A stretch of 64,000 bases of DNA. Source: Azorhizobium oxalatiphilum (lineage in GTDB: Bacteria > Pseudomonadota > Alphaproteobacteria > Rhizobiales > Xanthobacteraceae). The notes beneath the pieces were generated by a model. It saw only the letters and a program-made list of their open reading frames with translations. It was not told where the DNA came from and ran no database searches. A program made the position numbers and the translations under genes. The DNA is taken from positions 62,001-126,000 of the forward strand of contig NZ_BMCT01000007.1 in the NCBI RefSeq assembly GCF_014635325.1, written 5' to 3'. Of this stretch, positions 1-8,612 are shown piece by piece (position 1 is the stretch's first letter; each line of letters begins with the position of its first letter).

Positions 1-1241
1 GCCGCGATCAGATAGTAGGTGGGCGCCAGCGGGGAGCCGGTCTGGGCGATCAGCCAGGTGGCGATGAAGGGCGCGAAACCGCCGAACACCGTCACGGCGA
101 GGCTGTAGCCCGTGGACATCCAGGTGGAGCGCGAGTGCGTCGGGAATATCTCCGCGATGGCGGCCGGGCCGGGGCCCGAGAACATGGCGATCATCAGGCC
201 GAAGATGATCTGGATGCCCATCACCGTCAGCAGCGGCGCGCCGGAGGCCATGGCCCCGAACAACGGATAGGTGAACAGCGCGAAGGCGGCACAGCAGGCC
301 AGCAGCATGGGCTTGCGGCCGATGCGGTCGGAGATGATGCCCATCACCGGAATGACCACCGCCAGCACCACGAGGCCCAGCGTGTTGGACCACAGCGACT
401 CCACGCGGCTGAGGCCGGCATACTTCTGGGTGAAGGTCGGCATGTAATAGAGGATGACGTAATAGGAGACGGTCCACAGCACGGTGAAGCCGAACGCCTT
501 GGTGGCGAGGATCCAGCCGGGGGTGGGATCGCGCTTCACCACCGGGGCGGCGATCGCCTCGCGATAGGCGGGGGTCTCGTCGATGCTGGCGCGCATGTAG
601 AGGCCCACCGGCAGCAGGACGATGCCGAGGATGAAGGGAATGCGCCAGCCCCACGAATCCATCTGGTCGGGCGTGAGCACGGTGGAGAACAGCGCCGCGA
701 CGCCGGACCCCAGCAGCAGGCCGCCGGCCACGCTGGACTGCTGCCAGCTGCCAAAATAGCCGCGCTTGCCCTTGGGCGCCCACTCCACGATGAAGGCGGT
801 GGCGCCGCCCCATTCGCCGCCGGCGGCGAAGCCCTGCAGCAGGCGGCAGAGCACCAGCAGCGCCGGTGCGGCAACACCGATCACCTCATAGGAGGGGATG
901 AGGCCGATGCCCACCGTGCCGATGGCCATGGTGAAGATGGTGAGCAGCAGGGCCGACTTGCGGCCGCGCGTATCGCCCATGCGGCCGATGATGATGCCGC
1001 CGAGCGGGCGGGCGGCAAATCCGATGCCGAAGGTGGCGAAGGTGAGCAGCAGGGCGCTCAGGTCATCGCCGGCGGGGAAGAATTTGTGCGCGATGATGGT
1101 GGCGACATAGCCGTAGATGGCGAAGTCATACCATTCCAGAACGTTGCCGATGGTCGCGGCGATGACGGCGCGGCGGCTGTCGCTGGTGGAGGCCCCGCCA
1201 GCGCCGCCGGACGGCACTGTACCTGCGTGGGTGCCTGACAT
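1..1241 (-). CDS. MHS-family MFS transporter (metabolite:H+ symporter), C-terminus cut by window edge
   Basis: About 413 N-terminal residues are visible; the gene runs off the left edge. It is an inner-membrane secondary carrier. The opening with NVLEWYDFAIYGYVA is the signature of the metabolite:H+ symporter group (ProP, KgtP and CitA relatives), followed by the MFS loop GRMGDTRGRKSAL between helices 2 and 3 and RLLQGFAAGGEWGGA in helix 4. A second loop, GIISDRIGRKPML, marks the C-terminal half. The ATG at 1241 is preceded by an AGAGGGGA ribosome site. The gene is divergent from the IclR regulator at 1358, which probably controls it. The substrate is probably an organic acid or zwitterion, but the sequence does not fix it. 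Confidence 0.9.
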   Translation of the reverse strand, partial: MSGTHAGTVPSGGAGGASTSDSRRAVIAATIGNVLEWYDFAIYGYVATIIAHKFFPAGDDLSALLLTFATFGIGFAARPLGGIIIGRMGDTRGRKSALLLTIFTMAIGTVGIGLIPSYEVIGVAAPALLVLCRLLQGFAAGGEWGGATAFIVEWAPKGKRGYFGSWQQSSVAGGLLLGSGVAALFSTVLTPDQMDSWGWRIPFILGIVLLPVGLYMRASIDETPAYREAIAAPVVKRDPTPGWILATKAFGFTVLWTVSYYVILYYMPTFTQKYAGLSRVESLWSNTLGLVVLAVVIPVMGIISDRIGRKPMLLACCAAFALFTYPLFGAMASGAPLLTVMGIQIIFGLMIAMFSGPGPAAIAEIFPTHSRSTWMSTGYSLAVTVFGGFAPFIATWLIAQTGSPLAPTYYLIA

Positions 1242-1296
1242 CTCGTTGATCCCCTCTGAGCCTTGTTGGCCATCAAAAGCAGCCGCTGGAAGCGCG

Positions 1297-1329
1297 ATTG
1301 CATTTTGATTTGACGTATTATAATGCAAT
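1297..1329. promoter_or_regulatory. Candidate IclR operator in divergent promoter region
   Basis: The 116 bp between the MHS transporter and the IclR gene are AT-rich. They contain an 8-bp inverted repeat, ATTGCATT (1297-1304) and AATGCAAT (1322-1329), separated by 17 bp. The spacer includes the self-complementary ATTATAAT (1317-1324). Its position between two divergent starts, one of them a regulator, fits an operator for the IclR protein. Binding is inferred. Confidence 0.45.
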
Positions 1330-1357
1330 ACACAAAATCGTAATATGTGGGGGGCAT

Positions 1358-2167
1358 ATGTCAACTGACGAGACGGGCGAGTTTCAGCGCGATCCCCTGC
1401 ATGTTGCGTCGGTTGCCAAGGCTTTTCGCGTGCTGGAGGCATTCGGCCACACCAACACCGACCTGAGCCTCGCCGAGATCGCCCGCCATGCCGGCCTCGA
1501 CAAGAGCGCCACGCAGCGTTTCGCCCACACGCTCTGGCAGCTCGGTTATCTGGAAAAGGATGCGCGCACGCGCCGCTTCCGTCTCGGCAAGCCGGTGCTG
1601 GACCTGACCTTCTTCTATCTGCGCTCGAACCCGCTGGTGGAGTTGGCGACGCCGGCCCTGCTGGAGCTGCGCCGCCGCTGCGGCGAGCGCGCCAACCTGT
1701 CGCTGTTCGACGAGACCACCACCATCTATGCCATCCGCCAGCAGTCGAAGCGGGAATATTTCGACAGCTCGCTGATCGGCCGGCGCATCCCCGTGTTCCT
1801 TTCATCGGGCGGGCGGGCGATCCTCGCCCAGCTGCCGCCTGCGGAAGCTGCCGCCATCATCGCCCGCTCCGATCTGATCGCCCGCACGCCGAAAACCCTC
1901 ACCGATCCCGCCGCCATCCTCGCCAAGGTGGCGGAGGCGCGGGAAGCCGGCTTCGCACTGGCGGTGGAGGAGACGACCCTGGGCGAGATCACGCTGGGGG
2001 CCGCCGTGCTCAATGCCGCCGGCCGGCCGGTGGCCGCCGTGCATGTGGCGGCCTCGATCAGCGACTGGAAGCCTGAGGTGTTCGCCGAGCGCTTCTCCGG
2101 CATGGTGGTGGAGACGGCCCAGTCGCTGAGCCGCTCGCAGGGCAATGTGCCGCCCATGACCCGCTGA
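1358..2167 (+). CDS. IclR-family transcriptional regulator
   Basis: This 269-residue regulator has the two IclR domains. The N-terminal winged helix starts around VASVAKAFRVLEAF and includes the recognition region LAEIARHAGLDKSATQRFAH. The C-terminal effector domain covers about residues 85-255, with the family-typical FLSSGGRAILAQLP and EEITLG-like segments. An in-frame ATG at 1298 would add 20 residues and overlap the promoter region. The ATG at 1358, preceded by a GGGGGG tract, is preferred. IclR proteins sense small organic acids or aromatics and often control a neighbouring permease, so the divergent MHS transporter is the obvious target. The effector is unknown. Confidence 0.9.
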   Translation: MSTDETGEFQRDPLHVASVAKAFRVLEAFGHTNTDLSLAEIARHAGLDKSATQRFAHTLWQLGYLEKDARTRRFRLGKPVLDLTFFYLRSNPLVELATPALLELRRRCGERANLSLFDETTTIYAIRQQSKREYFDSSLIGRRIPVFLSSGGRAILAQLPPAEAAAIIARSDLIARTPKTLTDPAAILAKVAEAREAGFALAVEETTLGEITLGAAVLNAAGRPVAAVHVAASISDWKPEVFAERFSGMVVETAQSLSRSQGNVPPMTR

Positions 2168-2308
2168 GGGGAGGGGCGCGCCTGTCGCATTCGCATGTTC
2201 CGGGGTGCTGCCTTCCCCTGCGAGACTGGCGCGCGGCGCCGCGTGCCCCTATCCTGAGGCTGAAGCAGGACCGTTTCGCCGGTCTTCTCAGGTGAAGGGC
2301 GAACCATC

Positions 2309-3163
2309 ATGGGCACAACTCAGGGGCCGACCCCGGCCGCGGCTGTACCGCAGATGACCCATGCCGCGCATGACGGGTGCAGCTTCGTGCGCGTGCAGCT
2401 GCCGCCCGGCACCCATGTGGACGTCAGCCGCGTCTTCCATGACGAGGTTTCCCTGATCGCTTTCAGCGGCGCCGCCTGGCAGAGCCGGCAGGCCGGCCGC
2501 ACCCATCTGGAGGTGCCGGGTACGGTGGTGATGCGCGACGCCGGCCAGGTGTTCGACGTGAAATCGCTGAGCGTGGACGAGGTGACGGGGGCCGACTGCC
2601 GCGAGATCCACCTCTCGCCCCGCCGGCTCAAGGGCCTGCTGGCGACGGCGGAGGGCGGCGCGCCGGCGATGGATTTCTCCGATCCGGTGATCTCCCATTC
2701 CGGTCTCCATGATCTGCTGCTGGAGACCCACCGGCTCTATGCGGGAGGCGGCTGCACGCTGGCGCGCGAGACCTGCCTCGCCTCGCTGGCGATCGGGCTT
2801 GCGCAGGTGACATCCGGCCGCCCGCTGCGCTTCTCGCTGAAGGACTGCCCGCGCCGGCATGCGCGCGTTGTTGAATATATGCGCAGCAACTATGCGCGCA
2901 GCATCACGCTGGAAGAACTGGCGACGCTGGCCGACACCAACCCCTTCGTGCTGATCCGCCAGTTCCGCCGCGAATATGGGGTGACGCCGCACGAATATCT
3001 GCGGGTATTCCGCGTCAACAAGGCCCGCGCCTATATTCAGCAGGGGTTCCGGCTGGCGGAGGTGGCGGCCATGTGCGGCTTCTCCGACCAGAGCCACATG
3101 ACCCGCCAGTTCAAGCGCACCGTGGGCGTGACGCCGGGCCAGTTCATCGCGCTCCGCAACTGA
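2309..3163 (+). CDS. AraC-family transcriptional regulator
   Basis: The protein has 284 residues. The N-terminal part (about 1-160) resembles the cupin-like sensor region of AraC proteins, although no effector can be inferred. The C-terminal part (about 180-280) is the double helix-turn-helix domain. Its first HTH is around ITLEELATLADTNPFVLIRQ and its second around LAEVAAMCGFSDQSHMTRQF, ending with the typical GVTPGQF. It lies between the IclR gene and the convergent MarR gene and has no obvious operon partner. GTGAAGGG upstream of the ATG is a plausible ribosome site. Confidence 0.88.
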   Translation: MGTTQGPTPAAAVPQMTHAAHDGCSFVRVQLPPGTHVDVSRVFHDEVSLIAFSGAAWQSRQAGRTHLEVPGTVVMRDAGQVFDVKSLSVDEVTGADCREIHLSPRRLKGLLATAEGGAPAMDFSDPVISHSGLHDLLLETHRLYAGGGCTLARETCLASLAIGLAQVTSGRPLRFSLKDCPRRHARVVEYMRSNYARSITLEELATLADTNPFVLIRQFRREYGVTPHEYLRVFRVNKARAYIQQGFRLAEVAAMCGFSDQSHMTRQFKRTVGVTPGQFIALRN

Positions 3164-3286
3164 GGCATGTCCGGCTTCGACTGGTTCGCGATCCTCGCCA
3201 GAAGATATTCCCTCTCAAGGTACTAGCGGGGCGTGCGGTCCGTCGGCCGCTCTGCCTGACATGTCTGCCGGCCTTGCCGTCTGCGA

Positions 3287-3739
3287 TCAGGACGGTGGCG
3301 TGCGGAGGGTCGCGAGGATGTCGGTCAGGGTTGGGCCGATGGATCTCAGCTCATCGAGATGGGCGGCGGAAAGCTGCTTCAGGCGCTTCTCGCCCTCGCG
3401 CGTCAGGGTGACCAGCACGCGCCTCCCGTCGCTCGGGTCCGCCGCACGCCGCACGAGGTCCGTACGTTCGAGACGATCCACCAGCTCCACCGCCGTGTGC
3501 TGGCGAACCAGCAGACGCTGGGCGAGCCCACCGATGGACAGGCCTTCGCCGGTGTCCACCCCCTTGATGGTCAGAAGCGCCTGATGCTGCTGCGAGGTCA
3601 GGCCCGCCTCGGCGGCGGCCTCCTCGCTGAAGGCGAGGAACTTGCGGATCGCATAGCGGAACTCCGCGAGGGCCGCATAGTCGGGGTCCTCGGCCTTGCC
3701 CGTCGCGCGCCGTGGGGAGGCCGAACGCGAATCCACCAT
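3287..3739 (-). CDS. MarR-family transcriptional regulator
   Basis: This is a 150-residue winged-helix repressor. The MarR signature is clear: LSIGGLAQRLLVRQHTAVELV is the recognition helix region, followed by the wing DPSDGRRVLVTLTREGEKRL. Helices at both ends (about 20-45 and 115-145) would form the dimer interface. It is transcribed divergently from the CLC channel gene, and a perfect 8+3+8 palindrome lies between the two starts. Autoregulation together with control of the channel is the likely arrangement. The ligand is unknown. Confidence 0.9.
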   Translation of the reverse strand: MVDSRSASPRRATGKAEDPDYAALAEFRYAIRKFLAFSEEAAAEAGLTSQQHQALLTIKGVDTGEGLSIGGLAQRLLVRQHTAVELVDRLERTDLVRRAADPSDGRRVLVTLTREGEKRLKQLSAAHLDELRSIGPTLTDILATLRTPPS

Positions 3740-3761
3740 TGAATGCTCCTTTGGCGCGAGA

Positions 3762-3780
3762 TATATCGTGTTACGATATA
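3762..3780. promoter_or_regulatory. Perfect palindrome, candidate MarR operator
   Basis: TATATCGT-GTT-ACGATATA is a perfect inverted repeat with 8-bp arms and a 3-bp spacer. It sits 22 bp upstream of the marR-type start (3739) and 26 bp upstream of the CLC start (3806). Size and placement fit a MarR dimer site covering both promoters. Confidence 0.7.
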
Positions 3781-3805
3781 AAACTCATCAGCCGATGTCC
3801 TTGCC

Positions 3806-5641
3806 ATGACAGCTTCTTCCAATCCCCCCACGCATACCACACGCGAGATCAAGGGGCCTCGGCCCGATCGGCCGCTGGCCGCCGGCGCCCCGGAACTGGG
3901 CGACTTCACCGCCGACTATCGCGTGGTGATCCTGATGGCGATCGCCGTCGTGGTGGGCGCGGCGGCGGTGGGCACGGCGTGGGCGTTGCTGCGGCTGATC
4001 ACCCTGTGCACCAACCTTGCCTATTACGGGCGCCTGTCGCTGGAGGCGCTGCCCATCTCCGGCTCGCCGTGGGGCGGATACATGGTGGTCGTGCCCGTGG
4101 TCGGCTGCTTCATCATCGGTCTGATGGCCCGTTACGGGTCGGAAAAGATCCGGGGCCACGGCATCCCGGAGGCCATAGAGGCGATCCTGATCGGCAAGAG
4201 CCGCATCAGCCTGAAGGTGGCTGTGCTGAAGCCGCTGTCCTCCGCCATCTCCATCGGCACGGGTGGCCCCTTCGGTGCGGAAGGCCCGATCATCATGACC
4301 GGCGGTGCCGTGGGCTCGCTGCTGGGGCAGATGTTCCATCTCTCCTCCGCCGAGCGCAAGGCGCTGCTGGTGGCGGGCGCCGCGGCGGGCATGACGGGCA
4401 TCTTCGGCACCCCCATCGCGGCGGTGCTGCTTTCCGTCGAACTGCTGCTGTTCGAGTGGAAGCCCCGCAGCTTCCTGCCCGTCATCGTGGCTGTGGCGGT
4501 CGCCGCCGGCGTCCGGACGCTGATCCTCGATCCCGCGCCCCTGTTCGCCTATCACGGCGCCATGGAGCCGAGCCTCGACGGCATGGTGTCGTGGCTGCTG
4601 ATCGGCCTTGCCGCCGGGCTGGTGTCCGGCGTCCTCACCGCCATGGTGTATGGCGCGGAGGACCTGTTCCAGAAGCTGCCGATCCACTGGATGTGGTGGC
4701 CGCTGCTGGGGGGCCTTGCCATCGGCATCGGCGGCCTCATCGAGCCGGCGGCGCTCGGCGTGGGCTATGAGAATATCGGCGCCCTGCTGGCCGGTGACAT
4801 GCCCCTCAAGGCGGCGGTTCTCCTGCTGGTGGTCAAGGCGATCATCTGGGCCATCGCGCTGGGGTCCGGTACGTCCGGTGGCGTGCTGGCGCCGCTGCTG
4901 ATCTTCGGCGGCGCGCTCGGCGCAGTGGTGGGGCAGGTTCTGCCGCCGGCCGATGCGGGCTTCTGGTCGCTGCTCGGCATGGCGGCCATGATGGGCGGCA
5001 CCATGCGTGCACCGCTCACCGCGACCCTGTTCGCCATGGAACTGACGGGAGATTATCGCGCGGCGCTTCCGCTGCTGGTGGCCTGCGGGATCGCCTACGC
5101 CACGACGGTGCTGCTGCTGAAGCGCTCCATCCTCACCGAGAAGATCGCCCGGCGCGGCCTGCACATCACCCGCGAATATCACACCGACCCGTTCGACCAG
5201 ACGCGGGTGCGCGACGTGATGGTGGGGGAGGTGGACACGCTGCCGGCGGACTGGAGCGTGGGCGCCGCCCTCGACCATTTCATGGCCGAGGGGCACCGCC
5301 ACAAGAGCTATCCGGTGGTGTCGCAGGATCGTCAGGTGCTGGGCATGGTCTCGCGGGCGGATGTTCTCCTCTGGCTGCGGGAAGGGGAGGGGCTGGACCG
5401 CGCGACGCCCCTTGCGGAGCGCATCGATGATGCAGGCCTCGTGGTCGCCGGGCCGGACGAGCTGGTGAGCCACGTGGCGGATCGCATGGCGCAGACGGGC
5501 ACCGGGCGCGTGCCGGTCATTGACGCGCACCATCGCCTGGTGGGGCTGGTCGCCCGCAAGGACCTGCTGGCCGCGCGCGCCCGGCGGATGGCGGAAGAGC
5601 AGGACCACGCGGCGCATCTCGGCTGGTGGAAGCGCGCATAG
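3806..5641 (+). CDS. CLC-family chloride channel with C-terminal CBS pair
   Basis: This 611-residue membrane protein moves chloride or related anions. The three CLC selectivity segments are visible: GHGIPEA at 117-123 (usually GSGIP), GAEGP at 157-161 carrying the gating glutamate E159, and GSGTSGGVLAP in place of GxFxP. About ten membrane segments cover residues 40-440. Two CBS domains follow, about 465-525 and 535-600, which in this family bind nucleotides or regulate gating. The position corresponding to the proton glutamate of H+/Cl- exchangers (E203 of E. coli ClcA) reads leucine, L213, in my hand alignment, which suggests a passive channel. It is divergent from a MarR repressor. No strong ribosome site precedes the ATG. 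Confidence 0.9.
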   Translation: MTASSNPPTHTTREIKGPRPDRPLAAGAPELGDFTADYRVVILMAIAVVVGAAAVGTAWALLRLITLCTNLAYYGRLSLEALPISGSPWGGYMVVVPVVGCFIIGLMARYGSEKIRGHGIPEAIEAILIGKSRISLKVAVLKPLSSAISIGTGGPFGAEGPIIMTGGAVGSLLGQMFHLSSAERKALLVAGAAAGMTGIFGTPIAAVLLSVELLLFEWKPRSFLPVIVAVAVAAGVRTLILDPAPLFAYHGAMEPSLDGMVSWLLIGLAAGLVSGVLTAMVYGAEDLFQKLPIHWMWWPLLGGLAIGIGGLIEPAALGVGYENIGALLAGDMPLKAAVLLLVVKAIIWAIALGSGTSGGVLAPLLIFGGALGAVVGQVLPPADAGFWSLLGMAAMMGGTMRAPLTATLFAMELTGDYRAALPLLVACGIAYATTVLLLKRSILTEKIARRGLHITREYHTDPFDQTRVRDVMVGEVDTLPADWSVGAALDHFMAEGHRHKSYPVVSQDRQVLGMVSRADVLLWLREGEGLDRATPLAERIDDAGLVVAGPDELVSHVADRMAQTGTGRVPVIDAHHRLVGLVARKDLLAARARRMAEEQDHAAHLGWWKRA

Positions 5642-5846
5642 TGCTTTCCGCCGGCGATGGTCTCACGCACCGGCTGCCGCGCCTTCCGTTGCGGCCGGCG
5701 CTCGGGCGTCCAAAAAGGGTGTGAACGGACAAGACCGCTCACACCTGCGGCCGCATGGTTCCGGCATACGTCGGATCGTGTGTGGTGGCCGTCAGGGTGC
5801 CGGCACTCCGTATCCGGCCGCGCAGAACCGGCAAAGGTGCGGTTGC

Positions 5847-6128
5847 ATGAAACTCTATGTGCTCTCCCTCGGTGCCGGGCTGCTGGTGGGCGTCATCTAT
5901 GCCCTTCTTCAGGTGCGCTCGCCCGCTCCGCCGGTGGTGGCGCTCATCGGCCTGCTCGGCATCCTCATTGGGGAGCAACTGCCGCCGCTGGTGAAAAGCC
6001 TGTGGCATAAGGAGAAGCCAGCGCCGTCGTGGTTCTCGGGTCAGGTGAAGCCGCACATGTTCGGCCACATGGCCGGACCCGCCTGCAAGCGCGATCCCGC
6101 CGCCACGCCACCTGACAAGCTGGCCTGA
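5847..6128 (+). CDS. XapX-domain small membrane protein
   Basis: This 93-residue protein has two hydrophobic segments, KLYVLSLGAGLLVGVIYALL (about 2-21) and VVALIGLLGILIGEQL (about 32-48), separated by a short VRSPAPP loop. That pattern is the XapX domain (DUF1427), named from an E. coli xanthosine-locus protein, function unknown. A polar, Lys/Pro-rich tail of about 40 residues follows. It lies 37 bp upstream of the amidohydrolase on the same strand and may be cotranscribed with it. In other genomes XapX proteins often neighbour amidohydrolases and other hydrolases, which fits here. Confidence 0.78.
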   Translation: MKLYVLSLGAGLLVGVIYALLQVRSPAPPVVALIGLLGILIGEQLPPLVKSLWHKEKPAPSWFSGQVKPHMFGHMAGPACKRDPAATPPDKLA

Positions 6129-6165
6129 TCGGCCGACCGCTTCTTTCGTTCAGACAGACCATAGG

Positions 6166-8076
6166 ATGCCCGCCATGGCCGAGGCCCAGACCCCCGACAT
6201 CATCCTCCACAACGGCCGCGTGACCACGCTGGACCGTTCCAATCCCGTCGCTTCCGCCATCGCGGTGAAGGACGGGCTGTTCCTCGCCGTGGGCACCGAT
6301 GCCGAAGTGATGGCGCTCAAGGGCACCGGCACCAGAGTGGTGGACCTGAAGGGCAGGCGCGTGCTGCCCGGCCTCATCGACAACCACACCCACGTGGTGC
6401 GCGGCGGCCTGAACTACAACATGGAACTGCGCTGGGACGGCGTGCGCTCGCTGGCCGATGCCATGGATATGCTGAAGCGGCAGGTGGCGGCCACCCCCGC
6501 CCCGCAATGGGTGCGCGTGGTGGGCGGCTTCACCGAGCACCAGTTCGTGGAGAAGCGCCTGCCGACGCTGGAGGAGATCAATGCCGTCTCCCCCGACACG
6601 CCGGTCTTCCTGCTCCACCTCTATGACCGCGCGCTGCTGAACGGCGCCGCGCTGCGCGCCGTGGGCTATACGAAGGACACGCCCAACCCGCCCGGCGGCG
6701 AGATCGTCCGCGATGGCGCGGGCAACCCCACCGGCATGCTGATCGCGCGGCCCAATGCGGGCCTGCTGTATGCGACGCTTGGCAAGGGGCCGAAGCTGCC
6801 GTTCGACTATCAGGTCAATTCCACCCGCCATTTCATGCGCGAGCTGAACCGGCTTGGCGTCACCGGCGTCATCGACGCGGGCGGCGGCTTCCAGAATTAT
6901 CCGGACGATTACGCGGTCATCCAGAAGCTCTCCGACGAGGGCCAGATGACGGTGCGCCTTGCCTACAATCTCTTCACCCAGAAGCCGAAGGAGGAGAAGC
7001 AGGACTTCCTCAACTGGACGGCTTCCGTGAAGTACAAGCAGGGCGACGATTATTTCCGCCACAACGGCGCGGGCGAGATGCTGGTCTTCTCCGCCGCCGA
7101 TTTTGAGGATTTCCGCGAGCCGCGCCCCGACATGCCGCCGGAGATGGAGGGCGATCTGGAGGGCGTGGTGCGCGTGCTGGCGGAAAACCGCTGGCCGTGG
7201 CGCATGCACGCCACCTATGACGAGACCATCACCCGCGCGCTGGACGTGTTCGAGAAGGTCAACAGCGACATTCCGCTCGCCGGCCTCAACTGGTTCTTCG
7301 ACCATGCGGAGACCATCTCGGAAAAGTCCATCGACCGCATCGCGGCGCTGGGCGGCGGCATCGCCGTGCAGCATCGCATGGCCTATCAGGGCGAATATTT
7401 CGTCGAGCGCTACGGCATGGGCGCGGCCGAGGCGACCCCGCCCATCAAGCGCATGCTCGACAAGGGTGTGAAGGTTTCCGCCGGCACCGATGCCACCCGC
7501 GTCGCCTCCTATAATCCGTGGGTGTCGCTGTCGTGGATGGTCACGGGGCGCACGGTGGGCGGCATGGAGCTCTATCCCCGCCGCAACTGCCTCGACCGCG
7601 AGACGGCGCTGCGCATGTGGACCGAGAACGTCACCTGGTTCTCCAACGAGGAGGGCAAGAAGGGCCGCATCGAGGTGGGCCAGTTCGCCGATCTCATCGT
7701 GCCGGACAAGGACTTCTTCTCCTGCGCCGAGGACGAGATCACCTTCCTCACCTCGGACCTGACCATGGTGGGCGGCAAGGTGGTCTATGGCGCCGGCGAC
7801 TTCGCTGCCCTCGATGCCAACGACGTGCCCCCGGCCATGCCGGACTGGTCGCCCGTGCGCACCTTCAAGGGCTATGCCGCCTGGGGCGAACCGGAAGGCG
7901 CGGGGCGCAACTCGCTCCATCGCGAGAGCCTGCGCCGCATGGCCATGTCCTGCGGTTGCGCCAATGAGTGCAACGTCCACGGCCACGACCATGCGGGCTC
8001 GTGGGGCTCCAAGATCCCGGTGGCGGACCTGAAGGGCTTCTTCGGCGCGCTGGGCTGCGCCTGCTGGGCGGTGTGA
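6166..8076 (+). CDS. YtcJ-like metal-dependent amidohydrolase with Cys/His-rich tail
   Basis: This 636-residue enzyme belongs to the amidohydrolase superfamily, YtcJ/Amidohydro_3 type. The HxH metal motif is in PGLIDNHTHVVRGG (H74 and H76), the later metal-ligand region is around NWFFDHAET, and the terminal Asp lies in VSAGTDATRV. A composite beta-domain from the N- and C-termini flanks the barrel. The last 43 residues are unusual: SCGCANECN, then HGHDH, then CAC near the end, which looks like a metal-binding appendage. ATG at 6166 or 6175 are both possible. A DoxX gene starts 4 bp downstream, so the two are an operon. Substrate unknown. Confidence 0.85.
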   Translation: MPAMAEAQTPDIILHNGRVTTLDRSNPVASAIAVKDGLFLAVGTDAEVMALKGTGTRVVDLKGRRVLPGLIDNHTHVVRGGLNYNMELRWDGVRSLADAMDMLKRQVAATPAPQWVRVVGGFTEHQFVEKRLPTLEEINAVSPDTPVFLLHLYDRALLNGAALRAVGYTKDTPNPPGGEIVRDGAGNPTGMLIARPNAGLLYATLGKGPKLPFDYQVNSTRHFMRELNRLGVTGVIDAGGGFQNYPDDYAVIQKLSDEGQMTVRLAYNLFTQKPKEEKQDFLNWTASVKYKQGDDYFRHNGAGEMLVFSAADFEDFREPRPDMPPEMEGDLEGVVRVLAENRWPWRMHATYDETITRALDVFEKVNSDIPLAGLNWFFDHAETISEKSIDRIAALGGGIAVQHRMAYQGEYFVERYGMGAAEATPPIKRMLDKGVKVSAGTDATRVASYNPWVSLSWMVTGRTVGGMELYPRRNCLDRETALRMWTENVTWFSNEEGKKGRIEVGQFADLIVPDKDFFSCAEDEITFLTSDLTMVGGKVVYGAGDFAALDANDVPPAMPDWSPVRTFKGYAAWGEPEGAGRNSLHRESLRRMAMSCGCANECNVHGHDHAGSWGSKIPVADLKGFFGALGCACWAV

Positions 8077-8080
8077 GGCC

Positions 8081-8509
8081 ATGAACGCACGGCCCGCGTC
8101 TCCTCTCCTGCGGGCCTTCACCCATCGCGCCGTGCGCGCGGTGGGCCTTGTCGGCCTGTGCGCCGCCTATCTGCAGGGCGGGCTCAACAAGCTCACCGAC
8201 TTCCCCTCCGCTCTGGCGGAGATGGCCCATTTCGGCCTTGCCCCCGCCGCGCCCTTCGCGGTGGCGGTGATCGTGCTGGAGCTTGGTGCCTCGCTGCTCA
8301 TCATCTCCGGCCTTTATCGCTGGCTGGGCGCGCTGGCGCTCGCCGGTTTCACGCTGCTGGCGACGTTTCTCGCTTTGCGTTTCTGGCAGATGCCGGTAGG
8401 CCCCGAGCGCTTCATGGCCGCCAACGCCTTCTTCGAGCATCTGGGCCTTGCGGGCGGTTTCCTGCTGGTGGCGTGGTGGGATCTCTCCGCACGCACGCAG
8501 GCGGATTGA
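8081..8509 (+). CDS. DoxX-family membrane protein
   Basis: This 142-residue protein has four hydrophobic helices and the DoxX/YphA pattern: LCAAYLQGGLNKLTDF near residue 25, a helix pair around VAVIVLELGASLLIISGLY, and a final helix at EHLGLAGGFLLVAWW. DoxX proteins are small inner-membrane proteins linked to redox or sulfur chemistry, with poorly defined activity. It follows the amidohydrolase by 4 bp with GAGG just before the ATG, so it is translated from the same message. Confidence 0.82.
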   Translation: MNARPASPLLRAFTHRAVRAVGLVGLCAAYLQGGLNKLTDFPSALAEMAHFGLAPAAPFAVAVIVLELGASLLIISGLYRWLGALALAGFTLLATFLALRFWQMPVGPERFMAANAFFEHLGLAGGFLLVAWWDLSARTQAD

Positions 8510-8612
8510 GAAGCAAATACAACATATTGAATGGCGGCTGACCTGCATCAATGCGGGCGGCGTCGGCTTGGCTAGGGTGCGGCACGGTTCCAGTCACAGA
8601 AGGATCGAACCG

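Noticed and set aside
5965-8121. A 718-residue open frame on the minus strand opposite the amidohydrolase
   Set aside because: It is His/Arg/Gly/Ala-rich with no family resemblance and is antisense to an unmistakable enzyme gene; high GC keeps such frames open.
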